A DNA stretch of 64,000 nucleotides from Owenia fusiformis (Eukaryota; Annelida; Polychaeta; Sabellida; Oweniidae), in the NCBI GenBank assembly GCA_903813345.2, contig CAIIXF020000003.1, positions 9,506,218-9,570,217 on the forward strand, read 5' to 3'. Below, piece by piece: positions 1 to 10,212 of the stretch. The position numbers and the translations under genes were made by a program. Within the stretch, counting starts at the first letter, position 1, and each line of letters opens with the position of its first letter. The notes under the pieces were generated by a model. The model worked only from the letters and a program-made list of their open reading frames with translations. It did not search any database and had not been told where the DNA came from.

Positions 1-439
1 TGATGTCACGTTTCATCAACAAATTCACGAAATTCACAACTTATTCGCGAGTTATCAAAGTTATTTACAACCGGAATGATCAATAAGTATGCTGACCGAA
101 TTTAGATAAAGGCATTTTATTTTAAAATACATAAAGCAATGAGAAAAAAATCATTTTTGTTTTGGCTATTTTTAATTACATGAAATATACCCATTTTTAA
201 CATCTATTGGTTTTGAATGGTCCATGGTACAATGTATCTCGAACGGTCTATAATCTTGTTTAAAAAGTGCATTAATGTCACAATATTCAACATTTTCAAA
301 TTTTCAGATTGGAATAATGTTTTTCATAGGCCTATATTCCTTGCAAATTTGAGCTGTGATGTATTTTTCTTATATTGAAAATAAATTAACGAATATATCA
401 AAAAGCAAAAGCCTTTTCTGGGTCACAGCGAATGGCATG
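1..439. other. non-coding, no feature recognised
   Basis: AT-rich sequence with no ORF resembling a protein family, no tRNA and no repeat that I can match elsewhere in the window. Confidence 0.5.
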
Positions 440-776
440 ATTTCCTCGAGTCTCTTCAGTTGCAATGCAACCATACTGGGACCGATTCGCGTCGTTCCAC
501 TACTGCCCTTGGTGGGGGCCCGCTACCATACTATATGACTCCCGGAGTTTACTAAAGCACGTTAGTGGAGGAACCAACCACAGTCTCACAATCTGTCTCC
601 GGCAAGAGCGGCCAGAGAACCAACCCATGCCAAGGGCCGGTAAACGGTTGGACCTTCGGACCGGGTGTCCGTAGTGACAATGATCAACAACTCCGTACCT
701 GGGGCTCGAACGCGGGACCTCCGTATCCCATCGAACGCTCAACCCACAAAGTAGTCTCTCTACACCACGAGGCTAG
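440..776 (-). mobile_element. tRNA-derived SINE-like element
   Basis: This GC-rich island sits in AT-rich DNA. Read on the minus strand it begins like a tRNA. A box A-like TGGTGTAGAGA lies at 757-767 and a box B-like GCGTTCGAGCCCC at 701-713, about 44 nt apart, which is tRNA-like spacing. A GC-rich body of about 250 bp follows. The short ORFs here look spurious. The layout fits a tRNA-headed SINE, but I see no second copy or clear target duplication in this window, so the family is unproven. Confidence 0.45.
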
Positions 777-1686
777 TCTGCTTAGGTGTCATAACTTGTC
801 AAAAATGTATTAGTTGTTATAATATTTTGCTTGGAACACACACGGGCCAATAATAATCCTGTTTTCTAAGTGTGCCCAGAATTTAGCTAATTGTTCGACT
901 CTCCGCGAGGAAACGGGAAATTAGCTATTACGTGCAGTCCCTCTCTGAAATGAATTTCATGTTCAATACTTCAGGCCAAATAAACATTACACTACATGGA
1001 GTTCAAGAGATACATCCATATTCGAAGTGAACGGAGGAAAATCTTACGGATACGACAAAGGACGAGAAAGGTGACAAAAACCAAATAGAAATAGCACCAC
1101 AAAGTACCTTTGGAAGTTGTATTTGTATAATTCTAGCTTATAACCGTCCCGGTTCTTTCATGAAAGCGGGAGATATTACTCAACTAGAGTCCATTTCACT
1201 GTTTAATTGCGTCAGTAAAACCTAAAAAATAAGAAATCAAAAGATCATTATGCAATAGTATATGGAAAAATGAATGACATTTGGATTTCTTCTAGTTTGG
1301 CTTATAACATGTGTGTGGCTTCTTATATTTGGATGCTTCTCTGCCATGTTATTTTCAATAAGATTAACATGCCTGAAATTCTTCAAATTACAAGAGGGCA
1401 CAGACTTATTGCACAAAAAACTAAAAAATCTGAAATATACAGTCATTCATGTAAAATATGAATATACTTTTCCATATATTATTGCACAATGGTCTTCCGA
1501 TTTCTTATTTTTGGGGTTCTACTGACGAAATGAAGCAGTGAAATGGACTCTTAAATAGAAATTGAATTGATGAGAAATTGCATTGTGCATCAACTCATTT
1601 CATTTCAGCCGAAACGAACGCTTAATAATCGAAGATCAGAAGTTCGAATAAAAGATGGCGGTAGCCTCATTGATGAGAAATAGAGT
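777..1686. other. non-coding, no feature recognised
   Basis: About 900 bp between the SINE-like element and the next TIR element. The overlapping 60-80 codon ORFs around 1237-1525 have no recognisable family features. Nothing else is supported. Confidence 0.4.
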
Positions 1687-2182
1687 GTAACACCCCAGTC
1701 ACATTTGTCGTACGGAGGCCGTGCGTCGACCGCAGATCAATTAAATCAGTGAATTTCTGCGGCGAGCGTAGGAAAACTACGCTCACCTTGCGGCCTCAGT
1801 ACGGCTTATCCAGTTTTTTACAGGCCGCAGGGTCGCCGTAGAAATTATAATTTGGAGTTATATTTGTTCATTTCTGAAGTCTCCGGAGAAACCAACTGGC
1901 TCAACAAGATTGAATCATTATTTGTCAATGCTTCACGATGACTTTTCATTTGATCTTACATCCTAGCACTATGAATAACATTTATAAATTGTCCTGATGT
2001 AAATAAAATGAAAAAAAGTATTATTTATCAACAGAAATTTAAAATTCACCGTACGGCTGCCGTGGGAAATGTGATTGCAAAAGTATGAGAGCGCAGAAAT
2101 TCTACGGCGAGCGTAGAAAAGCTACTGGCCGCAGAAATGATAGACCGCACGGCGGCCGTGGGAAATGTGGCTGGGGTGTAAC
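1687..2182. mobile_element. non-autonomous DNA element with GC-rich terminal inverted repeats
   Basis: The left end reads GTAACACCCCAGTCACATTT. The right end, reverse-complemented, reads GTTACACCCCAGCCACATTT, and the similarity continues into a CGGCCGCCGTGCGG-like block. Internal copies of the GC-rich block occur near 1770-1840 and 2050-2080. There is no transposase ORF, so this is a MITE. A target duplication is not obvious. Confidence 0.6.
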
Positions 2183-2209
2183 AACTCACTTCATTCTGCG
2201 GAGCTATTC

Positions 2210-2335
2210 TTAAGGTACAGCTGGAAAATAACATTTTGGTAAAAAATTGCCTCCATACTTTATAGTGTACCAGAAAATAACATGTGCAGCTATAGCAATT
2301 TTTTACCAAAATGTTTCTTTCCGGCTTAACCTTAA
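2210..2335. repeat. short inverted-repeat element, relative of the foldback at 45938-46348
   Basis: The left end GGTACAGCTGGAAAATAACA and the following TTTTGGTAAAAAATTGC have an inverted partner that ends GCAATTTTTTACCAAAATG. The same arms form the longer foldback in RBFA intron 1, so this looks like a short or internally deleted member of that family. Confidence 0.6.
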
Positions 2336-2700
2336 TTGATTTTTACACACCCTCTCCAAATTATGATTTCCCTCATCTGAAATATTTCATCTCAAAAATG
2401 GTGAAAACACAATTAACTTAGATGACATTTAACGACGTGGATTATTTGTTTTATGTTTATGTTTATTTATTATTTGAAATACACACAAAATACAATATAT
2501 GAACTGGGTGACACTTTAAAAAGTGTATTTCTAATTGCACCCACTCTATTCAGCAGACATTTTTTCAAAATTCTTATTTTAGCAGACTCGAAGGCCGCAA
2601 GTACTCGTGGATTATTCCTCACAAAATGAAAAGTAAAAATGACTAACACAAGCAAAACGAGAATTATTACTGTAATAATAAATCTAGATCATCAAAATTA

Positions 2701-2706
2701 TTTATT
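2701..2706 (-). promoter_or_regulatory. candidate polyadenylation signal of monooxygenase copy A
   Basis: AATAAA on the minus strand, about 80 nt beyond the stop codon of copy A. The position is typical, but the region is AT-rich, so chance occurrence is possible. Confidence 0.4.
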
Positions 2707-2784
2707 TTATATTTTTCTATCTTAAAATATGTCAAACAACATTGAAAATTTATAATCAGCGATCTCATTTATGTGCTTTATATT

Positions 2785-3373
2785 TTAAGTAAAGAGCTTA
2801 GTAAAGGCATTTAAGAAAACCAATGCCGTTAAGGTCAATGAAGTTGTCATGGTAGCAGCTTTGTTTCCATCTTTAGTTTCCTCAGCAGCAATTTTTTCAT
2901 CACATGAATGGAAAGCTCTCCAAAATGGCTCCAAGTCAAAATATGCGGCGGACAAAAATGATTCTGTCATTTCAATGGCATCCTCCTCTCTCACGCATAC
3001 ATTTGTCTTAATTAATTCCTTTTTGGCGTCCAAACATTCAGAATAGCAACTGAGTCCAGTAACATCGCATATCATCTCTGTAGCGTTGGCGATTCCAGGG
3101 ATTTCATTCTTAATGAAATTATCTAGGTCGCAGCCATCAACAACTCCTAATGTATCCCCATCGGAAAGTGTATCAACGGCGCAGGCATCTCGCGTTCCCT
3201 GATTCGTTATGTATTTCATATTCTCGTTGAATGGGTAGTAACGCACAAATGCATAACACATTTCATCAGAAGTTGCATCGCCCCAATAGGTGGTTGAATT
3301 TTTCGACATGGAGTTGTAGTTACACGTTAAAAGTCCCTCGTCCCTTTCTCTCAACTCAAATGGTGTCTCATAA
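2785..3373 (-). CDS. copy A exon 8: end of copper monooxygenase and hydrophobic tail
   Basis: 589 nt. After ETPFELRERDEGLLTCNYNS comes SDEMCYAFVRYYPF, where the Met matches the CuM methionine ligand of PHM/DBH. The last residues, from DGNKAATMTTS onward, form a small-residue spacer and a hydrophobic tail ending FTKLFT. This suggests a GPI-attachment signal or a membrane tail. Copy B stops about 21 codons earlier. Confidence 0.9.
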
Positions 3374-3906
3374 CTAAAAACAAATGTGAACATATTTGTT
3401 GCAAAGAAGGCTCAAGTAGTGTCCCAAAACTATTTTAAAAATATATAGGGGAAAATAATTTAGTATCAAAAATGTGATGCAGATTAAGAGGAGGGAAATC
3501 CCCAGACCTTTATCGATGACGGACATATTACGTCTCTTATTACTAGTACCAGCTTTGTTTGCGCACATTCTCATCAGTTAGTTTTCGAATATAACACGTC
3601 GTTTTGATGTTTTAATGAGCACATTCCTTACATCTCACTTTATCTTTTAATTGATGTGAAATAACAAGCTATGATATTGGTTAACACGCGAGAAATTAAC
3701 ATCATATTATTCGAAGCGTTATTAGAAAATTTTGAATCCGCCATTTTGTTTGTCGATTTGGACCAATCCGGACGGTAGGTCATAATACAGATCTTTATTA
3801 TAGAAGGTCATTTCCCCTCTTATGTATAACATGTTTCGTCGATCTATGTCATAACTCCATTAAATTGATTTTTATTGCATTATTTGTATTTTGAATCATG
3901 ACTTAC

Positions 3907-4003
3907 GTGCGCATGACTGGAGAGTCATAATCATAGACTTCATCTTCACCGAGTGAAGCGATCATTTTACCCCCTCTATACTGCTCCAGTTTTATCGACC
4001 TGC
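3907..4003 (-). CDS. copy A exon 7
   Basis: 97 nt, phase 1 to 2. Encodes RSIKLEQYRGGKMI and continues to DYDSPVM in the monooxygenase C-terminal domain. The acceptor is TTTTTAG and the donor GTAAGT. Phase and length equal copy B exon 7. Confidence 0.85.
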
Positions 4004-4480
4004 CTAAAAACATAGTTTTTTACACTCTTTTATTGAGTCCAATGAGTTACATATACCAATTGCAAGAGTCATAAAGGCTTGATTCGCGACAGTGTCACGT
4101 GCACTTGTTTTATGTACAAGTTGGGCCCAAGGAAGATTGGCAGCCATTATTCAAAATCGATACTCCGTTGCCTGTAGTGGACCAATTTAGTAAAAATATT
4201 TCCATAGGTTGTCTTTAGACCAAGTATTCCGTTGAAAGATGGTCATCACGAATATTTGTGTAGTATTAAGCTTCCTCGGTAGATCTAGTCTTCAAAATAT
4301 CAGTAACAGTGTTACCAAAATGGTCTACTCCGGGCAACGGAGTATCAGTTTGAATAACGGCTTCCAATCCACTTTCGGTTGGGCCCAAAACATTGCTCAG
4401 ATATCTAAAATACAATGGCCCATTATTTATCAATGATCCATTTCCTTGTTTCCTAAATCAGACTCCGTTAACATACCAAG

Positions 4481-4487
4481 GTATTAT
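4481..4487 (-). CDS. copy A exon 6, 3' remnant beyond the LINE
   Basis: Directly after the LINE's ATT-rich tail the minus strand reads TACCTTG followed by the donor GTATGT. Copy B reads TACCTTG followed by GTAAGT at its exon 6 end. The seven bases plus splice site are what remains of the exon on the far side of the insertion. Confidence 0.6.
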
Positions 4488-4610
4488 TATTATTATATTT
4501 ATTTCGCCTCCATTTTTGGAGATAATAATAATTAATTATTACAATACATATAAAAGACACATACAAAAATAAAAACAATTAAAATGTTTATTTACAACCA
4601 ATCCCTGATG

Positions 4611-4739
4611 TTGACGGACGTCAGGCTACCGCGTTGACGCCGTCAAGTTACTACTATCTGTTACATACAATAAGAAAAAAAAGTTCTCCACCTAATATTT
4701 GCTGTTGACGGACGCCAGGCTACCGCGTTGACGCCGTCA
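4611..4739 (-). repeat. duplicated hairpin motif in the LINE 3' UTR
   Basis: A 35 bp sequence starting TTGACGGACG and ending GTTGACGCCGTCA occurs at 4611-4645 and again at 4705-4739, differing by one base. Each copy can fold on itself (GACGGCGTCA against TGACGTCCGTC on the transcribed strand). The bases around it are also duplicated more loosely. Confidence 0.8.
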
Positions 4740-4986
4740 GTTAACCTACACTTTACCTATTACCCTTTAGCTACAATAAGATATTGTCCACCTATCATTT
4801 ATCAAACCAAATCACATTGTAAATATAAATACATACATAGGTGTATTACAGGCTCATCTTGGTAAAACTATATACATAGACTCATATCGGTAAAATATCT
4901 TTGCTTAAACCTATTTACTAATTAGGTAAATCGTTACATCAAATCCTCGGCAACCGATCACTACTCCCACCATTCTTATGTGGATT

Positions 4987-7900
4987 TCAGTTTTTCTCCG
5001 TTCTTTTAATATACATGTCACGTACATTACTGGACATTGCCTTGAGTTCATCATGACTGACACGCTCATCGCCTCCGTAGACCAATTTCAGTTTGTTAGA
5101 AGTCGTCACGTGCTCATCATTCAAATATCTGTTTATCACTATTTGTATTTGGGTCCTGTTTTCATTGTTATTTGGGCAAAACAACGTAAAGTGCTCTAAA
5201 GTCTCAACTTCATGCTGACACAGTTCACAGAGTCTATCCCGCATTGGAATTCCCTCCCATTCTCCAACGTTTACTCTCAGATTACCTTGGCTGGTGAGTA
5301 GTCGAACCATAAGAGAGCATCTTCGGATATATCTAGCATCTTGTCTGGCTATAGTCCACCATACTATTGGTTTGACTTTTTGAACAATGTCCGTGTATAG
5401 CTTTAACTTGTGATATGTAGTCGCCTCCCTTCTCCATCGATTCAGATCATAATCTCGAATTTTTGTCCCAACCTTCTGTTTCCACAAGTCTTTAGATGGC
5501 AAGGTGGTCGAGTCAATCATGTCATATATTAAGTGCAATATTCCATATCGTTCGGCAAGTATCATAAAATCATTTATTGGTGAGAATTTGCTCAGTTGCC
5601 TTCCTCCTATTCTGTAAGCTAATATTCTTTTGATCGCAACGCATCTGTACACTGAACCAATGGCCATCGATAATAGCTGTAATAAGAACATCATTTTCGC
5701 TATTATGAGAGTGGAAGTTATACTATGCCATCCGAGCTGAGGTAGAACGGCAACATTGGGTGTGTTTACCGGGAGACCCTGCAATTTTTTGCCTATTCCC
5801 CGATGCCCTTGCTCTAGCGTCTCATATTCTGCCTCATTAAAGTGTATCAGCTCCATACCGAAAGTCATTGAAGGAACACTCACTGCCCAATATAACTTAG
5901 AAGCAGTTAGAGGATTCGTTGGGTTTGTACAGCTGGTAGTAGTTCCAATGTACGCATTCATCGACCTGCGTCCTTTAGATATCGCATCATCAATGAATTC
6001 CCTATTACTGCTATCTGTAGACAGGGGTAGGCCAACATGCTGTGTTGATCGTACAACTGGGATAACACTTTCGCCAAGCTTAAGGTCAGCGTGATCAGTC
6101 ATGGTTTTCCTGTTCGTAAAAATTACAACTTTACATTTTTCAGGATGATATTTGAACCTCCAGGTTTTGCTATACTCATGCATTAGGTCTAGTATATACT
6201 GAACAGAATTCGTATGATATCCGATGATAACAGTGTCATCCGCGTAAGACGGGCATGTGCACACTATGTCACCAATCGAGCTTCCTCTGCCACTTGCTAC
6301 AATGTCAATTAAGAGTTTATTCATATATAAAGAGTACAATTCCATCGAATAAATACCACCTTGATGGACACCCTGGGAAATGCTAAAAGGTTCCGATAAT
6401 ACATCTGATCCACATCGTATTGCACATTTATAATCCATATAGCTTAAGCGCAAGATTCTCCAAAGTTTCCCATTGATCCCAATATTGAAAATCTTGTACA
6501 ATAGACCTGCATGCCACACACTGTCAAAGGCTTTACGGATGTCTACTGACGTCACAATGACGTCATCACCATTCTCCAACCCATGGCTAATGGCTTCTCT
6601 TGTTAAAAAAGAAGTATGAAGACATGATGTTTTTTCCTTATTCGCAGCTTGCAAACACGATATTTCTTCTGATAATTTAACATTCTTACTTCTGTCAACC
6701 ATCAGCTTCTCTAGTATTTTCATATATGTAGAAATAAGAGTTATTCCCCTATGATTGTCTTTATTTAGACTATCTTTATTACCTCCTTTAAAAATAGGAA
6801 CTAAGACTCCAAGTCTAAAACTCAGAGGGATATATTCTAGATGCAAGATTTGGTTAAATAACATTGCCAAGAGCTCAAAGATACCGTCACCTGCAAATTG
6901 AATATGTTCTGCACTTATTCCATCCCAACCTGTAGCTTTATTTTTTGACAGGGCGTTAACTAGCTTCTCCATTTCATTAAAGCTAATGGGTTCTTTAAAG
7001 GACTCATCTTCATTAGTCTTGCTTTCTTGTAACATGTCATTAACTCTGTTAATCACGTGACTTTCATGTTCAGTGTCGTAGGTATCATCAACTGTGGGAG
7101 ACATCAGTCTACTGAAATACTCCCTCCACTCCCTACGGACATCTTCATCGTCTGTTATGATTTCACCTTTGTCATTTTTGATAGCTGTAGTAGCCTTTCC
7201 TCTTCCTCTGCGTCGTTTCACGATAAACCAGAACCTCTTCAAACTTATTTCTGCAGCATTGTCTATTTCTTTTTGGCACTCCAGCTCATAAGCAGCTTCA
7301 GCTTTGCGCAGTTCTCGCCTCAGGCATCGTTTAGCTGTCTTGTATCGTAACCAGTCACCATTATTGGGATCTCTGGGTCTTCCCTTCAGCTTCCATGCGC
7401 AAAAAGCAGACTTTTTCTCATTTGATAGATCTGTTAAGACTTGTGACCAGTATGGCTTCAGGTGCTTCCTATATCGGGAGTATGGTATCGCACTCTTTGA
7501 AACAGATTTTACTATCTCCGTTAAAGAATCGAATATCGTATTTAGATCATTTGTTGTCATTTCTCGATTTTCTATCATCTGTCTAACACGGATAATTAGT
7601 GGAGCAAGGCGTTCACTAACAACGCGTGTGTAATTTTCATATAAACTGGTGCTATCAATCTTATTCCAGGCTGGTTTGGTAAGAGAGTTGCTTATGTGCT
7701 GAGTAGTAGTGATCGGTGCCGACGCAGTGGTTTCGAGAACAACCTGCAAAGGTAAGTGGTCAGAGTTATTTAATAATTCTTCTTCTAGAATTTTAACATA
7801 TTTAACTTTACATATCTCAGATATAAGGCAATGATCTATGTATGACCTTCCAACATTTTCTCTATAAAAAGAGTATTCAGGACCTGTGCATTTTTCTGTT

Positions 7901-8487
7901 AGATCAACAACTTTTAAATTACATCTTAATGCCATATTATTTAACAAGATGCCATTTTTACTTATCACTCCAGATCCACGAACACCATACAACCGCCCTA
8001 AATTAACATTTAAGTCACCAATGAGAATAATATCACCGTCATCTTTCATTGTTGTTATAACATCTTCGAGTTCATCTAAGACCTCTGAAAAAACATAATT
8101 TTTACAATTACGCTGTGGCATGTACGCTGAGATAAGAAATATGTTTCTCGAGTCTGGTTGGGCAATTTTGACTACAATAAATCTATCACTATCACCAAGT
8201 TTCTTTTGTGGGAAAATATAGTTTGAAAGGGATCGCCTCCACATAATAGCAACTCCCCCATTACCTATCCGGTGACCTTGGTTAAGTGAATCTAATGTCT
8301 TACTACTCACAGAAAAACAGTCAAAAAGTGGATCGAACGTTCTCAAATTATCAAGAGCACTTTCATAGAGCCAGTGCTCGCTTAAACAGACGATATCAGA
8401 GGAAGACAATAATGTTTTTAGGTACGGACTAGAGGCACTTAATCCGTTTGCGTTCCAGGCTGTTATAGTCAGAGATTCACCAATCAT
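4987..8487 (-). CDS. LINE ORF2: APE endonuclease and reverse transcriptase
   Basis: 1166 aa if translation starts at the ATG at 8487, which overlaps the ORF1 stop (ATGATTGGTGA). The open frame itself extends up to 8616. The N-terminal 230 residues are an apurinic-like endonuclease: TAWNANGL, LSEHWL, LIGDLNVN, SYIDHCLIS and NSDHLPL carry the Asn, Glu, Asp and His of the active site. The reverse transcriptase follows, with VLVPIFKGG, SVDIRKAFDSVW, SQGVHQGGIYS and the catalytic SYADD. The C-terminus has a zinc-knuckle-like C-x2-C-x8-H-x4-C segment (CELCQHEVETLEHFTLFC). All expected domains are present and uninterrupted, so target-primed reverse transcription is plausible. Confidence 0.93.
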   Translation of the reverse strand: MIGESLTITAWNANGLSASSPYLKTLLSSSDIVCLSEHWLYESALDNLRTFDPLFDCFSVSSKTLDSLNQGHRIGNGGVAIMWRRSLSNYIFPQKKLGDSDRFIVVKIAQPDSRNIFLISAYMPQRNCKNYVFSEVLDELEDVITTMKDDGDIILIGDLNVNLGRLYGVRGSGVISKNGILLNNMALRCNLKVVDLTEKCTGPEYSFYRENVGRSYIDHCLISEICKVKYVKILEEELLNNSDHLPLQVVLETTASAPITTTQHISNSLTKPAWNKIDSTSLYENYTRVVSERLAPLIIRVRQMIENREMTTNDLNTIFDSLTEIVKSVSKSAIPYSRYRKHLKPYWSQVLTDLSNEKKSAFCAWKLKGRPRDPNNGDWLRYKTAKRCLRRELRKAEAAYELECQKEIDNAAEISLKRFWFIVKRRRGRGKATTAIKNDKGEIITDDEDVRREWREYFSRLMSPTVDDTYDTEHESHVINRVNDMLQESKTNEDESFKEPISFNEMEKLVNALSKNKATGWDGISAEHIQFAGDGIFELLAMLFNQILHLEYIPLSFRLGVLVPIFKGGNKDSLNKDNHRGITLISTYMKILEKLMVDRSKNVKLSEEISCLQAANKEKTSCLHTSFLTREAISHGLENGDDVIVTSVDIRKAFDSVWHAGLLYKIFNIGINGKLWRILRLSYMDYKCAIRCGSDVLSEPFSISQGVHQGGIYSMELYSLYMNKLLIDIVASGRGSSIGDIVCTCPSYADDTVIIGYHTNSVQYILDLMHEYSKTWRFKYHPEKCKVVIFTNRKTMTDHADLKLGESVIPVVRSTQHVGLPLSTDSSNREFIDDAISKGRRSMNAYIGTTTSCTNPTNPLTASKLYWAVSVPSMTFGMELIHFNEAEYETLEQGHRGIGKKLQGLPVNTPNVAVLPQLGWHSITSTLIIAKMMFLLQLLSMAIGSVYRCVAIKRILAYRIGGRQLSKFSPINDFMILAERYGILHLIYDMIDSTTLPSKDLWKQKVGTKIRDYDLNRWRREATTYHKLKLYTDIVQKVKPIVWWTIARQDARYIRRCSLMVRLLTSQGNLRVNVGEWEGIPMRDRLCELCQHEVETLEHFTLFCPNNNENRTQIQIVINRYLNDEHVTTSNKLKLVYGGDERVSHDELKAMSSNVRDMYIKRTEKN

Positions 8488-10192
8488 TGTCGTCATTATT
8501 GAACACACGATTATTGCCGCGCGAATCCCATACAGTGTTCCTATAGTACTCATTTGTTGATTCATAAATGTCTTCATAGTTGATACTGTTATCACTACAG
8601 TTTCTCGAGTCATCATTATCTCTCCTGCCTAAAGCTCGTTTAAAGGCGCTATATGACCGAGTATCATTTCTTCTGTTATATTCCCACCTTCTGCAGCAAA
8701 TCGGATCTGGCCAGGAGTTTGAATCGAGGGCTTTAACCACAGAGAAGACGGGAACTGTTATCTTACAACCGACACGAGTGTTGCTATATTTATTTGATAC
8801 AACCCAGCATTTGTTAATATTAATACCCTGCGTTAATGCGTGGTCCTTCAATTGTAGTACAATGTCATTATCCGTCTCGCATCCGTCCTTTGCAATGTTC
8901 TCAACATATAAAGTCACATGTTTAACAGCAGTTATACCTCGAAGCAATCGAGCAGGCTTCATCGCAGATTTCAACACTTTCTTATTCATGGGACTTGGGA
9001 TCGGCTTGGGTGTAGGTTTAGAGCTTTTCACAACATTAGCAAACGTTAACGGCTTTGTTTCCTTAACCATCATACTGGGAATCGGCGCAGTGTTATGCCT
9101 CTTTTTCCGTTTAGGCATTACTTCAACCCAATCAACATCGGGTAGGCTACTGTCATTATGATCTGTATTGTCTTGGCATAAGAGCTTAATATCAACGTCG
9201 CGTGTTTGAACAGCAGGAGCCTGGCTAGGTACATCTGACGTGGATTGCGCTATACCGCCATCTTGTATTTTATCCGCATCGGCAGTTGACTTTAGTTCAC
9301 TAGATCTTGCTTGAGTTGACACAGAAGCTGATTGCGAGTCAGTAGTTCCAATCAAAGTCTTTGTGACCTCAGAAATGTTTCGGGTTCGTGTAACAGTATC
9401 AGCTTGATGTTTGAAACTCATCGGATTATCAATAATAGTTTGTTGATTCCTTGGCCTCAAATCAGGTAATACCAATTGATTCACAGGCCCTGAGTTGGGT
9501 GCATTGTTTTCAGGTAGATTGGTAATTACCCCGCCGCGTTGCTCACATGTATCGGCTTTATTGGCTGTATTCGCCAACTGACCAGTGTTATTGTTTTTCA
9601 AATGACCTACTTTCTCCTCTAGCTTTTTAACTTCGCTTTCCAGTTTCCTTATTTTACCTTGTAAATCACTCTTTATCTTCTCATTATCAGAGTTAAGTTT
9701 ACGGATGTCCATAGATAATTCCGTTACTTTAGCAGACAAGTCCAAAACAGATGGTTGAATTACGTTATTTGGCCGATTCTGTCGTTGCCCCTTGAGAGTA
9801 ACTAATTCAGGGATTTTACTTGAAGTGCCAAGCACACACCTCGGAAAATCAGTCACTAGATTTCTGACATAGATATATAGTTCATAAATATCATTGCACA
9901 TACTTATCTTCTTAGTTTCACCTTTTCGGTTCTTCAATTTTAGCTCCAACGTCTGCTCGAGTCCCCGGGCAGATTGTGGGCCATATATTTCTGTACATTT
10001 GATATCCAATTTTTCTGTTGCCATTTGAAACAAGATTTCACGTCCTTCATGTAAAGCACCTTCATCATAATCCATAAATAAGTTTTCTGCCACTTCATAG
10101 CGAGGTATAGCCTCACATTGGGCAAGTGCACGTTCCATGCATGGATCTAAGTCCGATATTCGGGAGCCGTTCATAATTACGTCCGACGCCAT
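8477..10192 (-). CDS. LINE ORF1, nucleic-acid-binding/coiled-coil protein
   Basis: 571 aa from the ATG at 10192 (MASDVIMNG). The longer frame to 10276 only reads back into host exon 6. Roughly residues 150-200 form a heptad-rich coiled coil (KLNSDNEKIKSDLQ and following), usual for ORF1 trimerisation. A polar, low-complexity middle follows. Near residues 430-520 is a compact segment (KHVTLYVENIAKDG onward) that could be an RRM-like or ORF1-specific fold, though I cannot confirm it. The protein would package LINE RNA. Its stop overlaps the ORF2 start. Confidence 0.85.
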   Translation of the reverse strand: MASDVIMNGSRISDLDPCMERALAQCEAIPRYEVAENLFMDYDEGALHEGREILFQMATEKLDIKCTEIYGPQSARGLEQTLELKLKNRKGETKKISMCNDIYELYIYVRNLVTDFPRCVLGTSSKIPELVTLKGQRQNRPNNVIQPSVLDLSAKVTELSMDIRKLNSDNEKIKSDLQGKIRKLESEVKKLEEKVGHLKNNNTGQLANTANKADTCEQRGGVITNLPENNAPNSGPVNQLVLPDLRPRNQQTIIDNPMSFKHQADTVTRTRNISEVTKTLIGTTDSQSASVSTQARSSELKSTADADKIQDGGIAQSTSDVPSQAPAVQTRDVDIKLLCQDNTDHNDSSLPDVDWVEVMPKRKKRHNTAPIPSMMVKETKPLTFANVVKSSKPTPKPIPSPMNKKVLKSAMKPARLLRGITAVKHVTLYVENIAKDGCETDNDIVLQLKDHALTQGININKCWVVSNKYSNTRVGCKITVPVFSVVKALDSNSWPDPICCRRWEYNRRNDTRSYSAFKRALGRRDNDDSRNCSDNSINYEDIYESTNEYYRNTVWDSRGNNRVFNNDDNDW

Positions 10193-10212
10193 GTTTACCG
10201 GAAGTGATTTGT

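Larger units (their letters stand above)
4488..10212 (-). mobile_element. full-length non-LTR retrotransposon (APE-type LINE)
   Basis: About 5.7 kb on the minus strand: a very short 5' UTR (about 20 nt), ORF1 (10192 to 8477), ORF2 (8487 to 4987), a 3' UTR with a duplicated hairpin motif, and an ATT-rich tail (about 4488-4503). Both ORFs are open with no visible stop or frameshift, so the copy looks young. The APE endonuclease, the YADD reverse transcriptase and the C-terminal CCHC-like motif fit the Jockey/CR1 side of LINE diversity, but the clade is not settled. It lies inside exon 6 of monooxygenase copy A. No long target duplication is visible at the junctions. Confidence 0.9.
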
